Shown: in pieces, positions 1 through 7,355 of the stretch
How positions within the stretch are numbered: the stretch's first letter is position 1
How the letters are laid out: each line of letters opens with the position of its first letter
From: Aerococcaceae bacterium
GTDB taxonomy: Bacteria; Bacillota; Bacilli; Lactobacillales; Aerococcaceae
Direction: 5' to 3'
DNA: 53,308 bases
NCBI GenBank assembly: GCA_030525795.1
Contig: JAUNEB010000006.1
Coordinates: 1-53,308, forward strand
The notes under the pieces: generated by a model
Told to the model about the DNA's origin: nothing
What the model saw: the letters and a program-made list of their open reading frames with translations, nothing else
Databases searched by the model: none
Position numbers and translations under genes: made by a program

Positions 1-280
1 GAGCAAGTTCTTGATTGTGCATATTACTATGATAGTGATGAGCATGTTCTTGATGATGCGTATGACTATGATCGTGATGATGTTCTTCAAATGTCAAATT
101 CAAATAATTGGCTTGAATCCCGTGAACATTTTTGCGAGTGATAGTCATTTTGAACGGATCTATCTCTAATTGTCTCAATTGGTCTTGAATGTACTGTTCA
201 TCTGCCCCAACATCAATTAAAGCAGACAGTAACATATCACCAGCGATGCCGTATTTACAATCTATCCATAATGTTGTCAT
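1..280 (-). CDS. larC: LarC, nickel insertion protein of the nickel-pincer cofactor pathway (N-terminal part; gene runs off the window)
   Basis: LarC inserts nickel into the bis-thiocarboxylated pyridinium dinucleotide made by LarB and LarE, giving the cofactor of LarA-type racemases. The first 93 codons are visible. They open MTTLWIDCKYGIAGDMLLSA, matching the LarC family start (LDC..GI.GDM..GAL.D.G), followed by a histidine-rich stretch (EEHHHDHSHTHH and more) at residues 68-85, the expected nickel-binding low-complexity segment. The ATG at 278-280 follows an AGAGGTAG ribosome binding site and lies only 1 nt beyond the larB stop, so it is translationally coupled to larB. In some lactobacilli larC is split in two and joined by a programmed frameshift; that part lies outside the window and cannot be judged. 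Confidence 0.88.
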   Translation of the reverse strand, partial: MTTLWIDCKYGIAGDMLLSALIDVGADEQYIQDQLRQLEIDPFKMTITRKNVHGIQANYLNLTFEEHHHDHSHTHHQEHAHHYHSNMHNQELA

Positions 281-281
281 A

Positions 282-956
282 TTAATCTACCTCTTTATTG
301 ATTAGTTTAATCGTTAATGCCGCTTGGTACGCCGCTCCGAATCCATTATCGATATTGACAACCGAAATGCCTGATGAACAAGAAGTCAACATTGCTAAAA
401 CAGTCGTCAGTCCTTCTAAATTAGTTCCATAGCCCACGGAAGTCGGTACTGCAATGACCGGTACATCCACTAAGCCAGAGACAACACTTGGCAATGCGCC
501 TTCCATACCTGCCACAACAATCAGGACACTCGCTTCACGTAGTCGATCTATATACGATAATAATCGTCCTAACCCTGCAACACCGACATCTTGAATCATT
601 TCTACGTGACAACCCATCCATTTTAAGGTGTTCACTGCTTCATACACGACAAAATCATCGGAAGTTCCAGCTGACAATACTAACACCTTCCCTTTCTTAA
701 AAAAGGGATTGCTTCCCGCAACAAATGTTTGACCAATTGGATCATAGTCTCCTGCAGGTAGCGCTGTTTTAATTTGCTCCCATTTTTCTTTAGAAAAGCG
801 CGTAATTAAAACATTGCCATTATGTTCATATAATGTTTGACTAATTTTCAAAATTTGTTCGGCACTTTTATGCAGGCCATATACAATTTCCGGAAATCCT
901 TTAATTGTTTGACGATCCAAATCCACCTTACTAAAGCCAATATCCTTAAAACTCAT
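282..956 (-). CDS. larB: LarB, pyridinium-3,5-biscarboxylic acid mononucleotide synthase
   Basis: LarB carboxylates and hydrolyses nicotinic acid adenine dinucleotide, the first step of nickel-pincer cofactor synthesis. The protein (224 aa from the ATG at 954-956) is related to PurE. It shows the family motifs FPEIVYG near residue 23, VLSAGTSDD in the middle, and C-terminal CSSGISVVNIDNGFGAAYQA with the conserved cysteine. An upstream in-frame start at 989 would overlap larE; I prefer 956 because GGAGATAGGTGAG precedes it at correct spacing and the family begins here. It lies 4 nt after larE and is coupled to larC. The substrate of the pathway is presumably the LarA-like enzyme encoded at 2510-3979. 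Confidence 0.92.
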   Translation of the reverse strand: MSFKDIGFSKVDLDRQTIKGFPEIVYGLHKSAEQILKISQTLYEHNGNVLITRFSKEKWEQIKTALPAGDYDPIGQTFVAGSNPFFKKGKVLVLSAGTSDDFVVYEAVNTLKWMGCHVEMIQDVGVAGLGRLLSYIDRLREASVLIVVAGMEGALPSVVSGLVDVPVIAVPTSVGYGTNLEGLTTVLAMLTSCSSGISVVNIDNGFGAAYQAALTIKLINKEVD

Positions 957-960
957 TTGC

Positions 961-1767
961 TCACCTATCTCCATTCTTAATTGTCGCATTCATATTTCCT
1001 GTTTGATAGCCTTCTAAATCGAGCGCGACATTTTTAAAGCCGATGGCTTTGATTTGTTCATTCCATTGTGCATAGTAACTGATAAATGTATCCAATTCCG
1101 ATTGGGGAAGTTCTATTTTAACTAGAGATTGATAATATCGCGCACGGCTATGACTGAATCCTGCTTGCTTCAAAAGAGCTTCAACTTGATTCACTTTCGC
1201 GATTGCTTCCAATGAAATTTCGCTACGATAAGGAAAACGTGAAATTAAGCTACACGACGGAATTTGGTTCCAAGTCACAATCCCCAATGATTTTGCAGCT
1301 TCTCTCACTAACTGTTTATCAAATTTTGCCATAATCAATGGACTGACTATTCCTAAGTCCTCTCTTGCACGTAAACCTGGTCGATAATCCTTTAGATCAT
1401 CCAAAATCATTCCATCACACACCGTTTGAATATTTTGTGTCTGAGCAAACTCAATGACAGCTTGATATAATAACACTTTACTAAAATACCAACTATCTGG
1501 TTGGTTATAGCGAATTTGATCGCAAGCTAATTCATTGAGTTCAACCACATGATATTGCCACCCGTATTGTTGAGCTACATCCACCGCTGCTTGCGTTTCT
1601 TCTTCTTTATGCAATTCGGAATTTCCAATTACAACCCATACATTTTCACGGCCTAACACTTGATTCGCATAAAAAGCTAGCAAAGTGCTATCAATGCCTC
1701 CCGAAAAAGCAATGGCCACTCTTTGATACGAGCGTAATAGTGCTTCTAGTTGACGTAATTGCTCCAT
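961..1767 (-). CDS. larE: LarE, ATP-dependent sulfur transferase for the nickel-pincer cofactor
   Basis: LarE adenylates and thiolates the carboxylates of the LarB product. At 268 aa from the ATG at 1765-1767 it matches family length; an upstream TTG at 1782 is unlikely because GATAGGTGAGAAT sits just before the ATG. The N-terminal PP-loop (AFSGGIDSTLL, about residues 19-29) is typical of ATP pyrophosphatases, and PSCSLISRFPY in the middle carries the conserved cysteine, in sacrificial-sulfur LarE proteins the sulfur donor. The gene follows the DUF924 gene by 11 nt and is followed by larB 4 nt later, so all four form one short operon downstream of the larA-like gene. Confidence 0.92.
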   Translation of the reverse strand: MEQLRQLEALLRSYQRVAIAFSGGIDSTLLAFYANQVLGRENVWVVIGNSELHKEEETQAAVDVAQQYGWQYHVVELNELACDQIRYNQPDSWYFSKVLLYQAVIEFAQTQNIQTVCDGMILDDLKDYRPGLRAREDLGIVSPLIMAKFDKQLVREAAKSLGIVTWNQIPSCSLISRFPYRSEISLEAIAKVNQVEALLKQAGFSHSRARYYQSLVKIELPQSELDTFISYYAQWNEQIKAIGFKNVALDLEGYQTGNMNATIKNGDR

Positions 1768-1778
1768 ATTCTCACCTA

Positions 1779-2315
1779 TCAAAAATTTTTATGTGTCGCT
1801 AAATACATTTGCTCTGCTTGAGTTGAACGTCGATTCAATGCTTGATTTCTAAACGGAAAGCGCCCGAATTGCGCGATGACTTCATAATGTGCTTTTGCAT
1901 AGCGTATATTACGTTCACGTCCAATTCGCTCAAACACTTTCAATGATTCTTCTTGTACGGCTAAAGATTCAGAGTGCATAAACGGCATACAAAGAAACAC
2001 TTGTTCAATTTGACTGAGTTCCTCCAGCTCAAAACGACTCAACGCTTCGCGCGCATAATGCAACGCCAAACTGTCACTCATAAAAGCCTGCCCCTCATTA
2101 CGAAACATATTTCGTGGAAACTGATCCAATAAAATAACGATTGCTAAGTAACCTTGAACCGTATCTAACCAACCCTCTAATTGACTATCGAAAGCCGCTT
2201 GATACATCTTAAAGAAACGATCACGAATTTCTTGATCAAATATCTCTGATTGAACAAACCATTTTGGTTGTACATCCTCCGCAAACCAAAAATCTAGTAC
2301 TTCTGTATAATCCAT
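1779..2315 (-). CDS. DUF924 family protein, function unknown
   Basis: A 178-aa DUF924-family protein (begins MDYTEVLDFWF and keeps the family signatures WFAED..PKWF, LLDQFPRNMFR and EVIAQFGRFPFRN). Members are helical proteins with a TPR-like fold; no enzymatic role is established that I know of. The ATG at 2313-2315 follows AAAGGGGCG; a longer TTG start at 2339 is less convincing. It is the first gene of the short larE-larB-larC operon and ends 11 nt before larE. DUF924 proteins are common on their own, so the link with nickel-pincer synthesis may be chance, but co-transcription here is clear. Confidence 0.85.
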   Translation of the reverse strand: MDYTEVLDFWFAEDVQPKWFVQSEIFDQEIRDRFFKMYQAAFDSQLEGWLDTVQGYLAIVILLDQFPRNMFRNEGQAFMSDSLALHYAREALSRFELEELSQIEQVFLCMPFMHSESLAVQEESLKVFERIGRERNIRYAKAHYEVIAQFGRFPFRNQALNRRSTQAEQMYLATHKNF

Positions 2316-2347
2316 TCTAGCCGCCCCTTTAGGTTTCAATATTCAGT

Positions 2348-2389
2348 AAAAAATCAGGAGCAGGCAAGCATAAGAAGTATAACTTGCCT
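2348..2389 (-). terminator. Weak hairpin plus T-run in the leader of the DUF924-larEBC operon
   Basis: The arms AGGCAAG and CTTGCCT (2362-2368 and 2383-2389) can form a 7-bp hairpin. Read on the minus strand it is followed, after 8 nt, by six T. It could be a weak terminator of read-through from the larA-like gene or an attenuator. The long gap between stem and T-run lowers confidence. Confidence 0.3.
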
Positions 2390-2441
2390 ATTTACTTGAC
2401 TTCTCAAATTCAAGTAGTCACTCCCTAAAAGCTCTTATGTT

Positions 2442-2447
2442 ATTATA
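2442..2447 (-). promoter_or_regulatory. Candidate -10 box of the DUF924-larEBC operon
   Basis: A perfect TATAAT on the minus strand lies in the 194-bp gap between the larA-like gene and the DUF924 gene. No good -35 box is present at 16-18 bp, so this is at most a weak or activator-dependent promoter. It suggests that the cofactor genes may be transcribed separately from larA. Confidence 0.35.
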
Positions 2448-2509
2448 AATCATTTGCACGTATCTATCTATGAAAAATTGACATACCTTTTAGATGGCGA
2501 GCGAGCATT

Positions 2510-3979
2510 CTAACATTTATAGCGATCCGCTAATGGCGCTACATCATCTTTCATCATCAAGTGAACCGCTGCTGTCGTAAAAGTTTTTGGTAATGCCAAA
2601 ATATTCGGGTTTGGTCCAACATATTTTTTCATCGCGTCTTCTAATGCTTCTTCAAAGGTTGCACGTGTTTTCAAGCCCATTGCTCTAGCTAATCCTGGTT
2701 TTTCAGCACCGACTAAGTAAATAGCAGCCGTATTTTTCTCCGCTAAGTGCGCGCAAGAAATCATACTAAAGCCATGGAATGGATGGAAAGCATGCGCATA
2801 ACGATATTGACGAATATATTCTTCATTCGTTGCAAAATATTCTCCGTATTGATTAATATCTGGTAAGATATCGCCCGCATCTTGGAATAATTGAAACAGT
2901 TCAGGCAAATATGGCCATAATTTTTCATTGAAGTAGCCGTTACACTGACTTGCGCAAATGAAGACGCAATTATCACTGAGAACGCGTTTATGGCGAATAA
3001 CTTGTGCTGATAAAGCTTGCATTAGCATAATCGGGTTCGTTCCCATTCCATCTCCATAGTGGAAAAACTGCGGCATTCCAAAAACAACAACGTCGTATTT
3101 TTTCTCTGCGAATGGAACGTACGTACGTTGGTTGCCGACTACCCATGCTTTTTCTTGAACTGCATCTGCGGCGCCCGTATTGATTTCGATTTGACGAGAT
3201 TTCGTGTCTAAAACCGCATCACAGACGAAGAATTTTTTGCCCATACATTGTTCCATATAAGAGCCGATTTCATCAAACTTATGGCGCATCATGGAGCTAT
3301 TATTAACGGGCACAAAATCTGGTCGGTGCATTACTTTAGGAACATGGTGGCTTGCAATAGACTTCCAATGGGTAATCCCTGTTGCCGCATGCTTATAGCC
3401 ACCTGAATAGCCACCATAAGGATTGCCTTGCGTATGCCCAATCATAATCGCTAAATCACTATCGTAAACATATTTGTTCATGATCACAGGGTCGCCTTGC
3501 GGTGTCCGTCCTAAATCGACTAAATGATCATAATCTTCACTGTCGTGGTTAATAATTTGCCCTGTTGGCGCAAATTCAAAGTACAATTCGTCTCCGAGGA
3601 CGCCACGAATTTCTTTTTCGGTATTTTTGCGATGCAAACCGTTTGAACAAATCAATAAAATATCTTCTTTATGAACACCCGCTGCATATAATTCTTCCAA
3701 AATTAGTTTGATAGAAACTTTACGGTGCGCTGTTGCGTGTTCGCCACCTTTAACACGGTCAGGAAAAATGATTGTCACTTTACTTCCAGCTTTTACTTGC
3801 TCTTTAATTGGTGGTAAGCCCATTGGATTACGAATAGACTCGCGTGTTTTTTCGATTAGTAGTTCCTCTGGAATACATTCTGGATCTGGAACTGTTTCGC
3901 CAGGAATAAACACATCTGTATTATCAGGCAAAAGTGCCTCTTTAAGACCATGTCCGTATTCAAATGCAATTTTTTTCAT
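2510..3979 (-). CDS. LarA-family nickel-dependent 2-hydroxyacid racemase/epimerase, substrate unknown
   Basis: A 489-aa LarA homologue (DUF2088 domain N-terminal, then the larA C-terminal domain). LarA enzymes interconvert the configurations at C2 of alpha-hydroxy acids using a nickel-pincer cofactor covalently held on a lysine. The expected residues are present: FPDR at 72-75, NGLHR with His116, IGHTQG with His182, GGYKH with Lys196 (cofactor lysine), and His211/His212. It is about 65 residues longer than the lactate racemase of Lactiplantibacillus plantarum, and the lysine motif differs, so I do not call it lactate racemase. It is the last gene of a run of glycolysis-like genes (18-nt spacing from the TIM-like gene) and lies next to larE, larB and larC. 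Its substrate is probably an intermediate or end product of that pathway. Confidence 0.85.
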   Translation of the reverse strand: MKKIAFEYGHGLKEALLPDNTDVFIPGETVPDPECIPEELLIEKTRESIRNPMGLPPIKEQVKAGSKVTIIFPDRVKGGEHATAHRKVSIKLILEELYAAGVHKEDILLICSNGLHRKNTEKEIRGVLGDELYFEFAPTGQIINHDSEDYDHLVDLGRTPQGDPVIMNKYVYDSDLAIMIGHTQGNPYGGYSGGYKHAATGITHWKSIASHHVPKVMHRPDFVPVNNSSMMRHKFDEIGSYMEQCMGKKFFVCDAVLDTKSRQIEINTGAADAVQEKAWVVGNQRTYVPFAEKKYDVVVFGMPQFFHYGDGMGTNPIMLMQALSAQVIRHKRVLSDNCVFICASQCNGYFNEKLWPYLPELFQLFQDAGDILPDINQYGEYFATNEEYIRQYRYAHAFHPFHGFSMISCAHLAEKNTAAIYLVGAEKPGLARAMGLKTRATFEEALEDAMKKYVGPNPNILALPKTFTTAAVHLMMKDDVAPLADRYKC

Positions 3980-3996
3980 CGTAAGCCTCCTAAATT

Positions 3997-4836
3997 TTAA
4001 CTAAAATATGTTTCGATAATATCAATATATTCGTCTGGATAGAAACCAATTTCTCCTGTAAAACGAGTTAACGCAATTAGTCCGCCATCCAGTTCAGCTA
4101 TATTAGCAATTTTTTGTGCATTATTTTGCTTCAATCCGCCACCATAAATAACAGATGAGTCTGGTAATAACGTCTTAATATACGCCGCCACTTCCGTTAT
4201 TTGTTCTGCAGTCGGAGGCGTTTTGCCTGGACCAATCGCCCAAATGGGTTCGTAGCCGATTGTAATGTGACTTGTATCGGTATTTTTTAACCCGACTTCA
4301 ATTTGAGTTCGCAAAACCTCTCGCCATTGATCGCGTTGCTCTAAAGATTCGCCAATACAATACAATACGTCTAGCCCTGCCGCTTGTGCTTGTAAAACCT
4401 CTTCATTGAGCAACTCATTGAGCGGTGTCATATATTCTTCAGTTACTTTACTAAAGATTTGGCTCAAATGTTTACGTTCCTCAAAATGGCCAATAATAGT
4501 GTGACTGACGCCTAGTTGTAACATGGATTTTGCCGTTCGATGTGTCGTAAATGCTCCAAAATTCCCGCCTTCACTTACATCCTCTCGAAAAACACCTTGA
4601 CAGCCAATGTTTACATTGCTTGTATTCTCGCAAGCTTCAATGGCCTTTATGAGATGCGCTTCAGGAAAGTAAATCACAAATTCAATGTCTTGTTTTTGAC
4701 TAATTGTCGCCAATGGCTGTTCTACTTTTTCGATAATTGCTTTAGCCCAATTCAAACTATCCGGATTCGTATTGACCCCGCCATGCTGTTTTAGCACGTC
4801 AAATCGCTTTAAATTTAAATGTATTTTTTTAGTCAT
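3997..4836 (-). CDS. Triose-phosphate isomerase-like protein with an altered phosphate site
   Basis: A 279-aa TIM-barrel protein clearly related to triose-phosphate isomerase. Catalytic residues are kept: Lys10 (LNLKRFD), His117 (IIGHFEERKH) and Glu196 (GYEPIWAIGPGKTPP). The phosphate-holding loops are not: loop 7, normally YGGSV, reads YGGGL (231-235), and loop 8, normally a GG(A/S)S turn, is replaced and lengthened to ALTRFTGEIGFYP (255-267). I infer an aldose-ketose isomerase for a three- or four-carbon compound that lacks the usual phosphate or carries another group there. Other divergent TIM paralogues isomerise erythrulose phosphate, so that is the main alternative. It sits between the PGI-like gene (31 nt) and the larA-like gene (17 nt). 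Confidence 0.82.
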   Translation of the reverse strand: MTKKIHLNLKRFDVLKQHGGVNTNPDSLNWAKAIIEKVEQPLATISQKQDIEFVIYFPEAHLIKAIEACENTSNVNIGCQGVFREDVSEGGNFGAFTTHRTAKSMLQLGVSHTIIGHFEERKHLSQIFSKVTEEYMTPLNELLNEEVLQAQAAGLDVLYCIGESLEQRDQWREVLRTQIEVGLKNTDTSHITIGYEPIWAIGPGKTPPTAEQITEVAAYIKTLLPDSSVIYGGGLKQNNAQKIANIAELDGGLIALTRFTGEIGFYPDEYIDIIETYFS

Positions 4837-4867
4837 GTTATCTCTCCTAAATTCTACTTGGCTCGTA

Positions 4868-6121
4868 TTAGAATTGTTTCAACGCTTTGAACATGCGCTC
4901 CTTATAGGCTTCAACACCAGGCTGATCAAATGGATTAACACCCATAAGCTTACAGGATAAGTAGCAACTAAATTGGAAAAAGTAAAACAATTCGCCAAAC
5001 GCTCGTTCATCCATTGCTTCTAGTAATAATTCTGGGATAGCCGGTATTGTTTCCAAATGCGCTTCAAATGTTGCGCGATAGGCAACTTGATTGATGTCCC
5101 AAAAATCTTGACCATCAAGATAATCAAAGTTATCTATCTTCGTATCTGCTTTGATAAGTAATTGACTATTAGGCTTTTCTACATTCAACATCGTTTCAAA
5201 AATAATCGGATTTCCTTCTTGTACAAATTGTCCAATTGAATGTAAGTCTTCAGAATACTCCGCATAAGACGGATAAATACCACGAGCCTTTTTTCCTTCA
5301 CTTTCACCGAATAGTTGCCACCACCATTTATAAAAACCGTTAAATTGCGGTTCAAAGCTAGACAACAGTTCGATACGGTAGCCTTTTTGATATAAGAAGT
5401 TGCGCAATGCTGCATATTGATACGCTATATTGTTTGTGTCGTTCGTCAATAAACGGGAACGCAATTGCTTGGCCGCCAACACTAACTGCTCAATATTGAC
5501 GCCCGCAACTGCCATTGGTAATAGGCCTACACTTGTTAAAGAAGTAAATCGCCCTCCTACATTATCTGGAAATGCAAAAAATTCGTATCCTTCTTGTTGG
5601 CTCAAAGCATGTAAACGACTGTTGGTTGTGCCCGTAACGCTAATTCGTTGATAAGCATCTTTACCGTAGCGCTGTTCCATATATTGCCGCAATACTCTAA
5701 AACTTGCCCCTGGCTCCAATGTTTCAAAATTTTTCGCAATGCAATGAATATATACTGACTTTCCTTCGAGTTGCATCAATACTTGATTCAGCGAATGCGG
5801 TGATAATGTATTGCCGCTATAAATAACTTGTGGACTATTTTTAGTTGCTAAAGCCTTAATTACAGAACGCGCTGCGTTATTTGATCCACCAACACCAATT
5901 AAAACAAAAATGTCAGCTTCTTTACGTACTTGTTCAGCAAAATTTTTTATGCATTCCAATATTTCGGAAGACATCCATTCGTCAATATCAAACCAACCTA
6001 AATTATTTTGAAATTGTACTTCTCCTTGCACTATTTCCGCTAGAACAGCTTGATGTTCATTTAGATACCGTTCAAATTCTTGCTTGATATGCTTATTTTG
6101 CCAATTAATTTTCAACTCCAT
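4868..6121 (-). CDS. Glucose-6-phosphate isomerase-like protein with a remodelled phosphate loop
   Basis: A 417-aa phosphoglucose isomerase homologue, about 30 aa shorter than the usual Firmicute enzyme. Catalytic landmarks are intact: VGGRF (188-192), GESEGK (272-277), DLHSIGQ with His294, and the C-terminal NPFDQPGVEAYK. The loop that binds the sugar 6-phosphate, SKSGTTTEP in B. subtilis Pgi, reads AKNFETLEP (129-137): two hydroxyl side chains are lost and an acidic Glu133 appears. An acid there should disfavour a phosphate. I infer an aldose-ketose isomerase for a hexose whose C6 group is not phosphate. Start ATG 6121 follows TAGGAGAAA. Gene spacing places it in the same transcript as the FBA-like and TIM-like genes. 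It is unlikely to be the housekeeping pgi. Confidence 0.85.
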   Translation of the reverse strand: MELKINWQNKHIKQEFERYLNEHQAVLAEIVQGEVQFQNNLGWFDIDEWMSSEILECIKNFAEQVRKEADIFVLIGVGGSNNAARSVIKALATKNSPQVIYSGNTLSPHSLNQVLMQLEGKSVYIHCIAKNFETLEPGASFRVLRQYMEQRYGKDAYQRISVTGTTNSRLHALSQQEGYEFFAFPDNVGGRFTSLTSVGLLPMAVAGVNIEQLVLAAKQLRSRLLTNDTNNIAYQYAALRNFLYQKGYRIELLSSFEPQFNGFYKWWWQLFGESEGKKARGIYPSYAEYSEDLHSIGQFVQEGNPIIFETMLNVEKPNSQLLIKADTKIDNFDYLDGQDFWDINQVAYRATFEAHLETIPAIPELLLEAMDERAFGELFYFFQFSCYLSCKLMGVNPFDQPGVEAYKERMFKALKQF

Positions 6122-6143
6122 AGATACATTTCTCCTATAAAGA

Positions 6144-6183
6144 GGAGCGAAGATACTTAGCTGACTATAAATATTTCCGCTCC
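6144..6183 (-). other. Intercistronic hairpin between the FBA-like and PGI-like genes
   Basis: Arms at 6144-6155 and 6172-6183 pair over 12 bp with one mismatch and one G-U pair in the minus-strand RNA, leaving a 16-nt loop. It fills the only sizeable gap (69 nt) inside the gene series. No strong U-tract follows, so a role in partial termination or mRNA processing is possible but unproven. Confidence 0.4.
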
Positions 6184-6190
6184 ACTTCGA

Positions 6191-7336
6191 CTATTTTTGA
6201 TAATGTTTAGCCATTTGTTCTAATGTACGAGGTTCGATATAGTCTGCTTTCCCTACACTTCCGAATTGAGCGCATAAAGTATAGACGATTTCTTGCGTTG
6301 CTTTCATAATAACATCGGTGAGTAATTGTTCTTCTGGACTATGAACGGTCCCGTACATCAACATATCCATTAATGGATGTAAATACGCGCGCGGATCTAC
6401 AAAACTAGGATGATTTAACAGTAATTCATTTACTTTGGCAATACGCTCGTTTTTCAATATTTCTGGTTTCAACTGCAAAAGTTCTCTAACACGACGCGTC
6501 GTAGCTAAACGAATATCTGTGTCAACGTTGATTTTATTGATTCCTGCATGGCAAACTTCGATAAGTTGATTCATATTGATGCCATGAGCATTTTTTATTT
6601 CGCCACCTAAACGAATAATGCCTTCCACAATGTGTTGTGGTACGGTAGAAGAGCCGTGACTCACTAAGAATCCGTCAATATTTTCGTGACGCATACATTC
6701 TTTAATCGCCATTGGAATTTCCTTGCGAATGACCGTATTTTGTCCTTTGTTTGGGCCATGCATCGTCCCATAACTAATAGCTAATGCGTCAACTTCTGTT
6801 TTTTTGAAAAATTCAATGGCTTTCAAAGGATTAGTATATGTACTGCTTTCGCTAAAAACGTCATCTTCAACACCAGCTAAAATACCGAGCTCGCCTTCTA
6901 CTGAAATACCTCTAGCGTGCGCATATTTTACCACTTCGCGCGTCAATTCTACGTTATCATCAAAACTGAGATGGCTGCCGTCAATCATTACGCTTGTATA
7001 GCCGCCATCAATTGCCGCCACACACGATTCAAAATCGGACCCGTGATCTAAATGCAACACGACAGGTATTGGACTATTTTCCGCATACTTTCGAACGGCA
7101 TCTCCGATATTTTTTGCACCTTTTCGCTTATCTTCAATCGTACATTTTGGAAAATCAATACAGCCGCCCATAAAGCCATTAGCCAAATTTGCTCCTTGCA
7201 AAATGGCTGGGCTTCTTAATATTTCATGCGCTTCAATGGCTGCTTGAATTTGCGCAACGGAATTCACATTGAATGCCGCTTGTCCAAAACGATATTTATC
7301 TGCAGCTGTTAAAACATCTCGCATATTTACTAACAT
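6191..7336 (-). CDS. Class II (metal-dependent) fructose-bisphosphate aldolase-like protein
   Basis: A 381-aa class II aldolase of the longer CbbA-like type rather than the ~285-aa GatY/KbaY type. Zinc and catalytic landmarks are present: LHLDHGS (Asp97, His98), EGELG (147-151), SYGTMHG (His193) and LVSHGSS (His227), followed by GINKINVDTD, the dihydroxyacetone-phosphate binding segment. These predict aldol cleavage of a ketose 1-phosphate to dihydroxyacetone phosphate plus an aldehyde. The aldehyde-side specificity cannot be read from sequence. It lies 19 nt downstream of the PFK-like gene. In this context it probably cleaves the PFK-like product. Class II aldolases are known to act on sulfofructose 1-phosphate in some sulfoglycolytic bacteria, which is one option here. 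Confidence 0.85.
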   Translation of the reverse strand: MLVNMRDVLTAADKYRFGQAAFNVNSVAQIQAAIEAHEILRSPAILQGANLANGFMGGCIDFPKCTIEDKRKGAKNIGDAVRKYAENSPIPVVLHLDHGSDFESCVAAIDGGYTSVMIDGSHLSFDDNVELTREVVKYAHARGISVEGELGILAGVEDDVFSESSTYTNPLKAIEFFKKTEVDALAISYGTMHGPNKGQNTVIRKEIPMAIKECMRHENIDGFLVSHGSSTVPQHIVEGIIRLGGEIKNAHGINMNQLIEVCHAGINKINVDTDIRLATTRRVRELLQLKPEILKNERIAKVNELLLNHPSFVDPRAYLHPLMDMLMYGTVHSPEEQLLTDVIMKATQEIVYTLCAQFGSVGKADYIEPRTLEQMAKHYQK

Positions 7337-7355
7337 TCACTTACACCTCTTATCA

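Noticed and set aside
1-90. Short tandem repeat at the window start (CAT/GAT-rich)
   Set aside because: It is the histidine-rich coding segment of larC, not an independent repeat.
488-700. Plus-strand open frames opposite larB and many similar frames across the window
   Set aside because: They lie antisense to well-supported genes, lack ribosome binding sites and show no family motifs.
961-989. larB start at 989 overlapping larE
   Set aside because: The ATG at 956 has a proper ribosome binding site and matches the family N-terminus.
2510-3979. Calling this gene lactate racemase larA
   Set aside because: It is about 65 aa longer than the characterised enzyme, has a different cofactor-lysine motif, and sits in a sugar operon. 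Only family membership can be supported.
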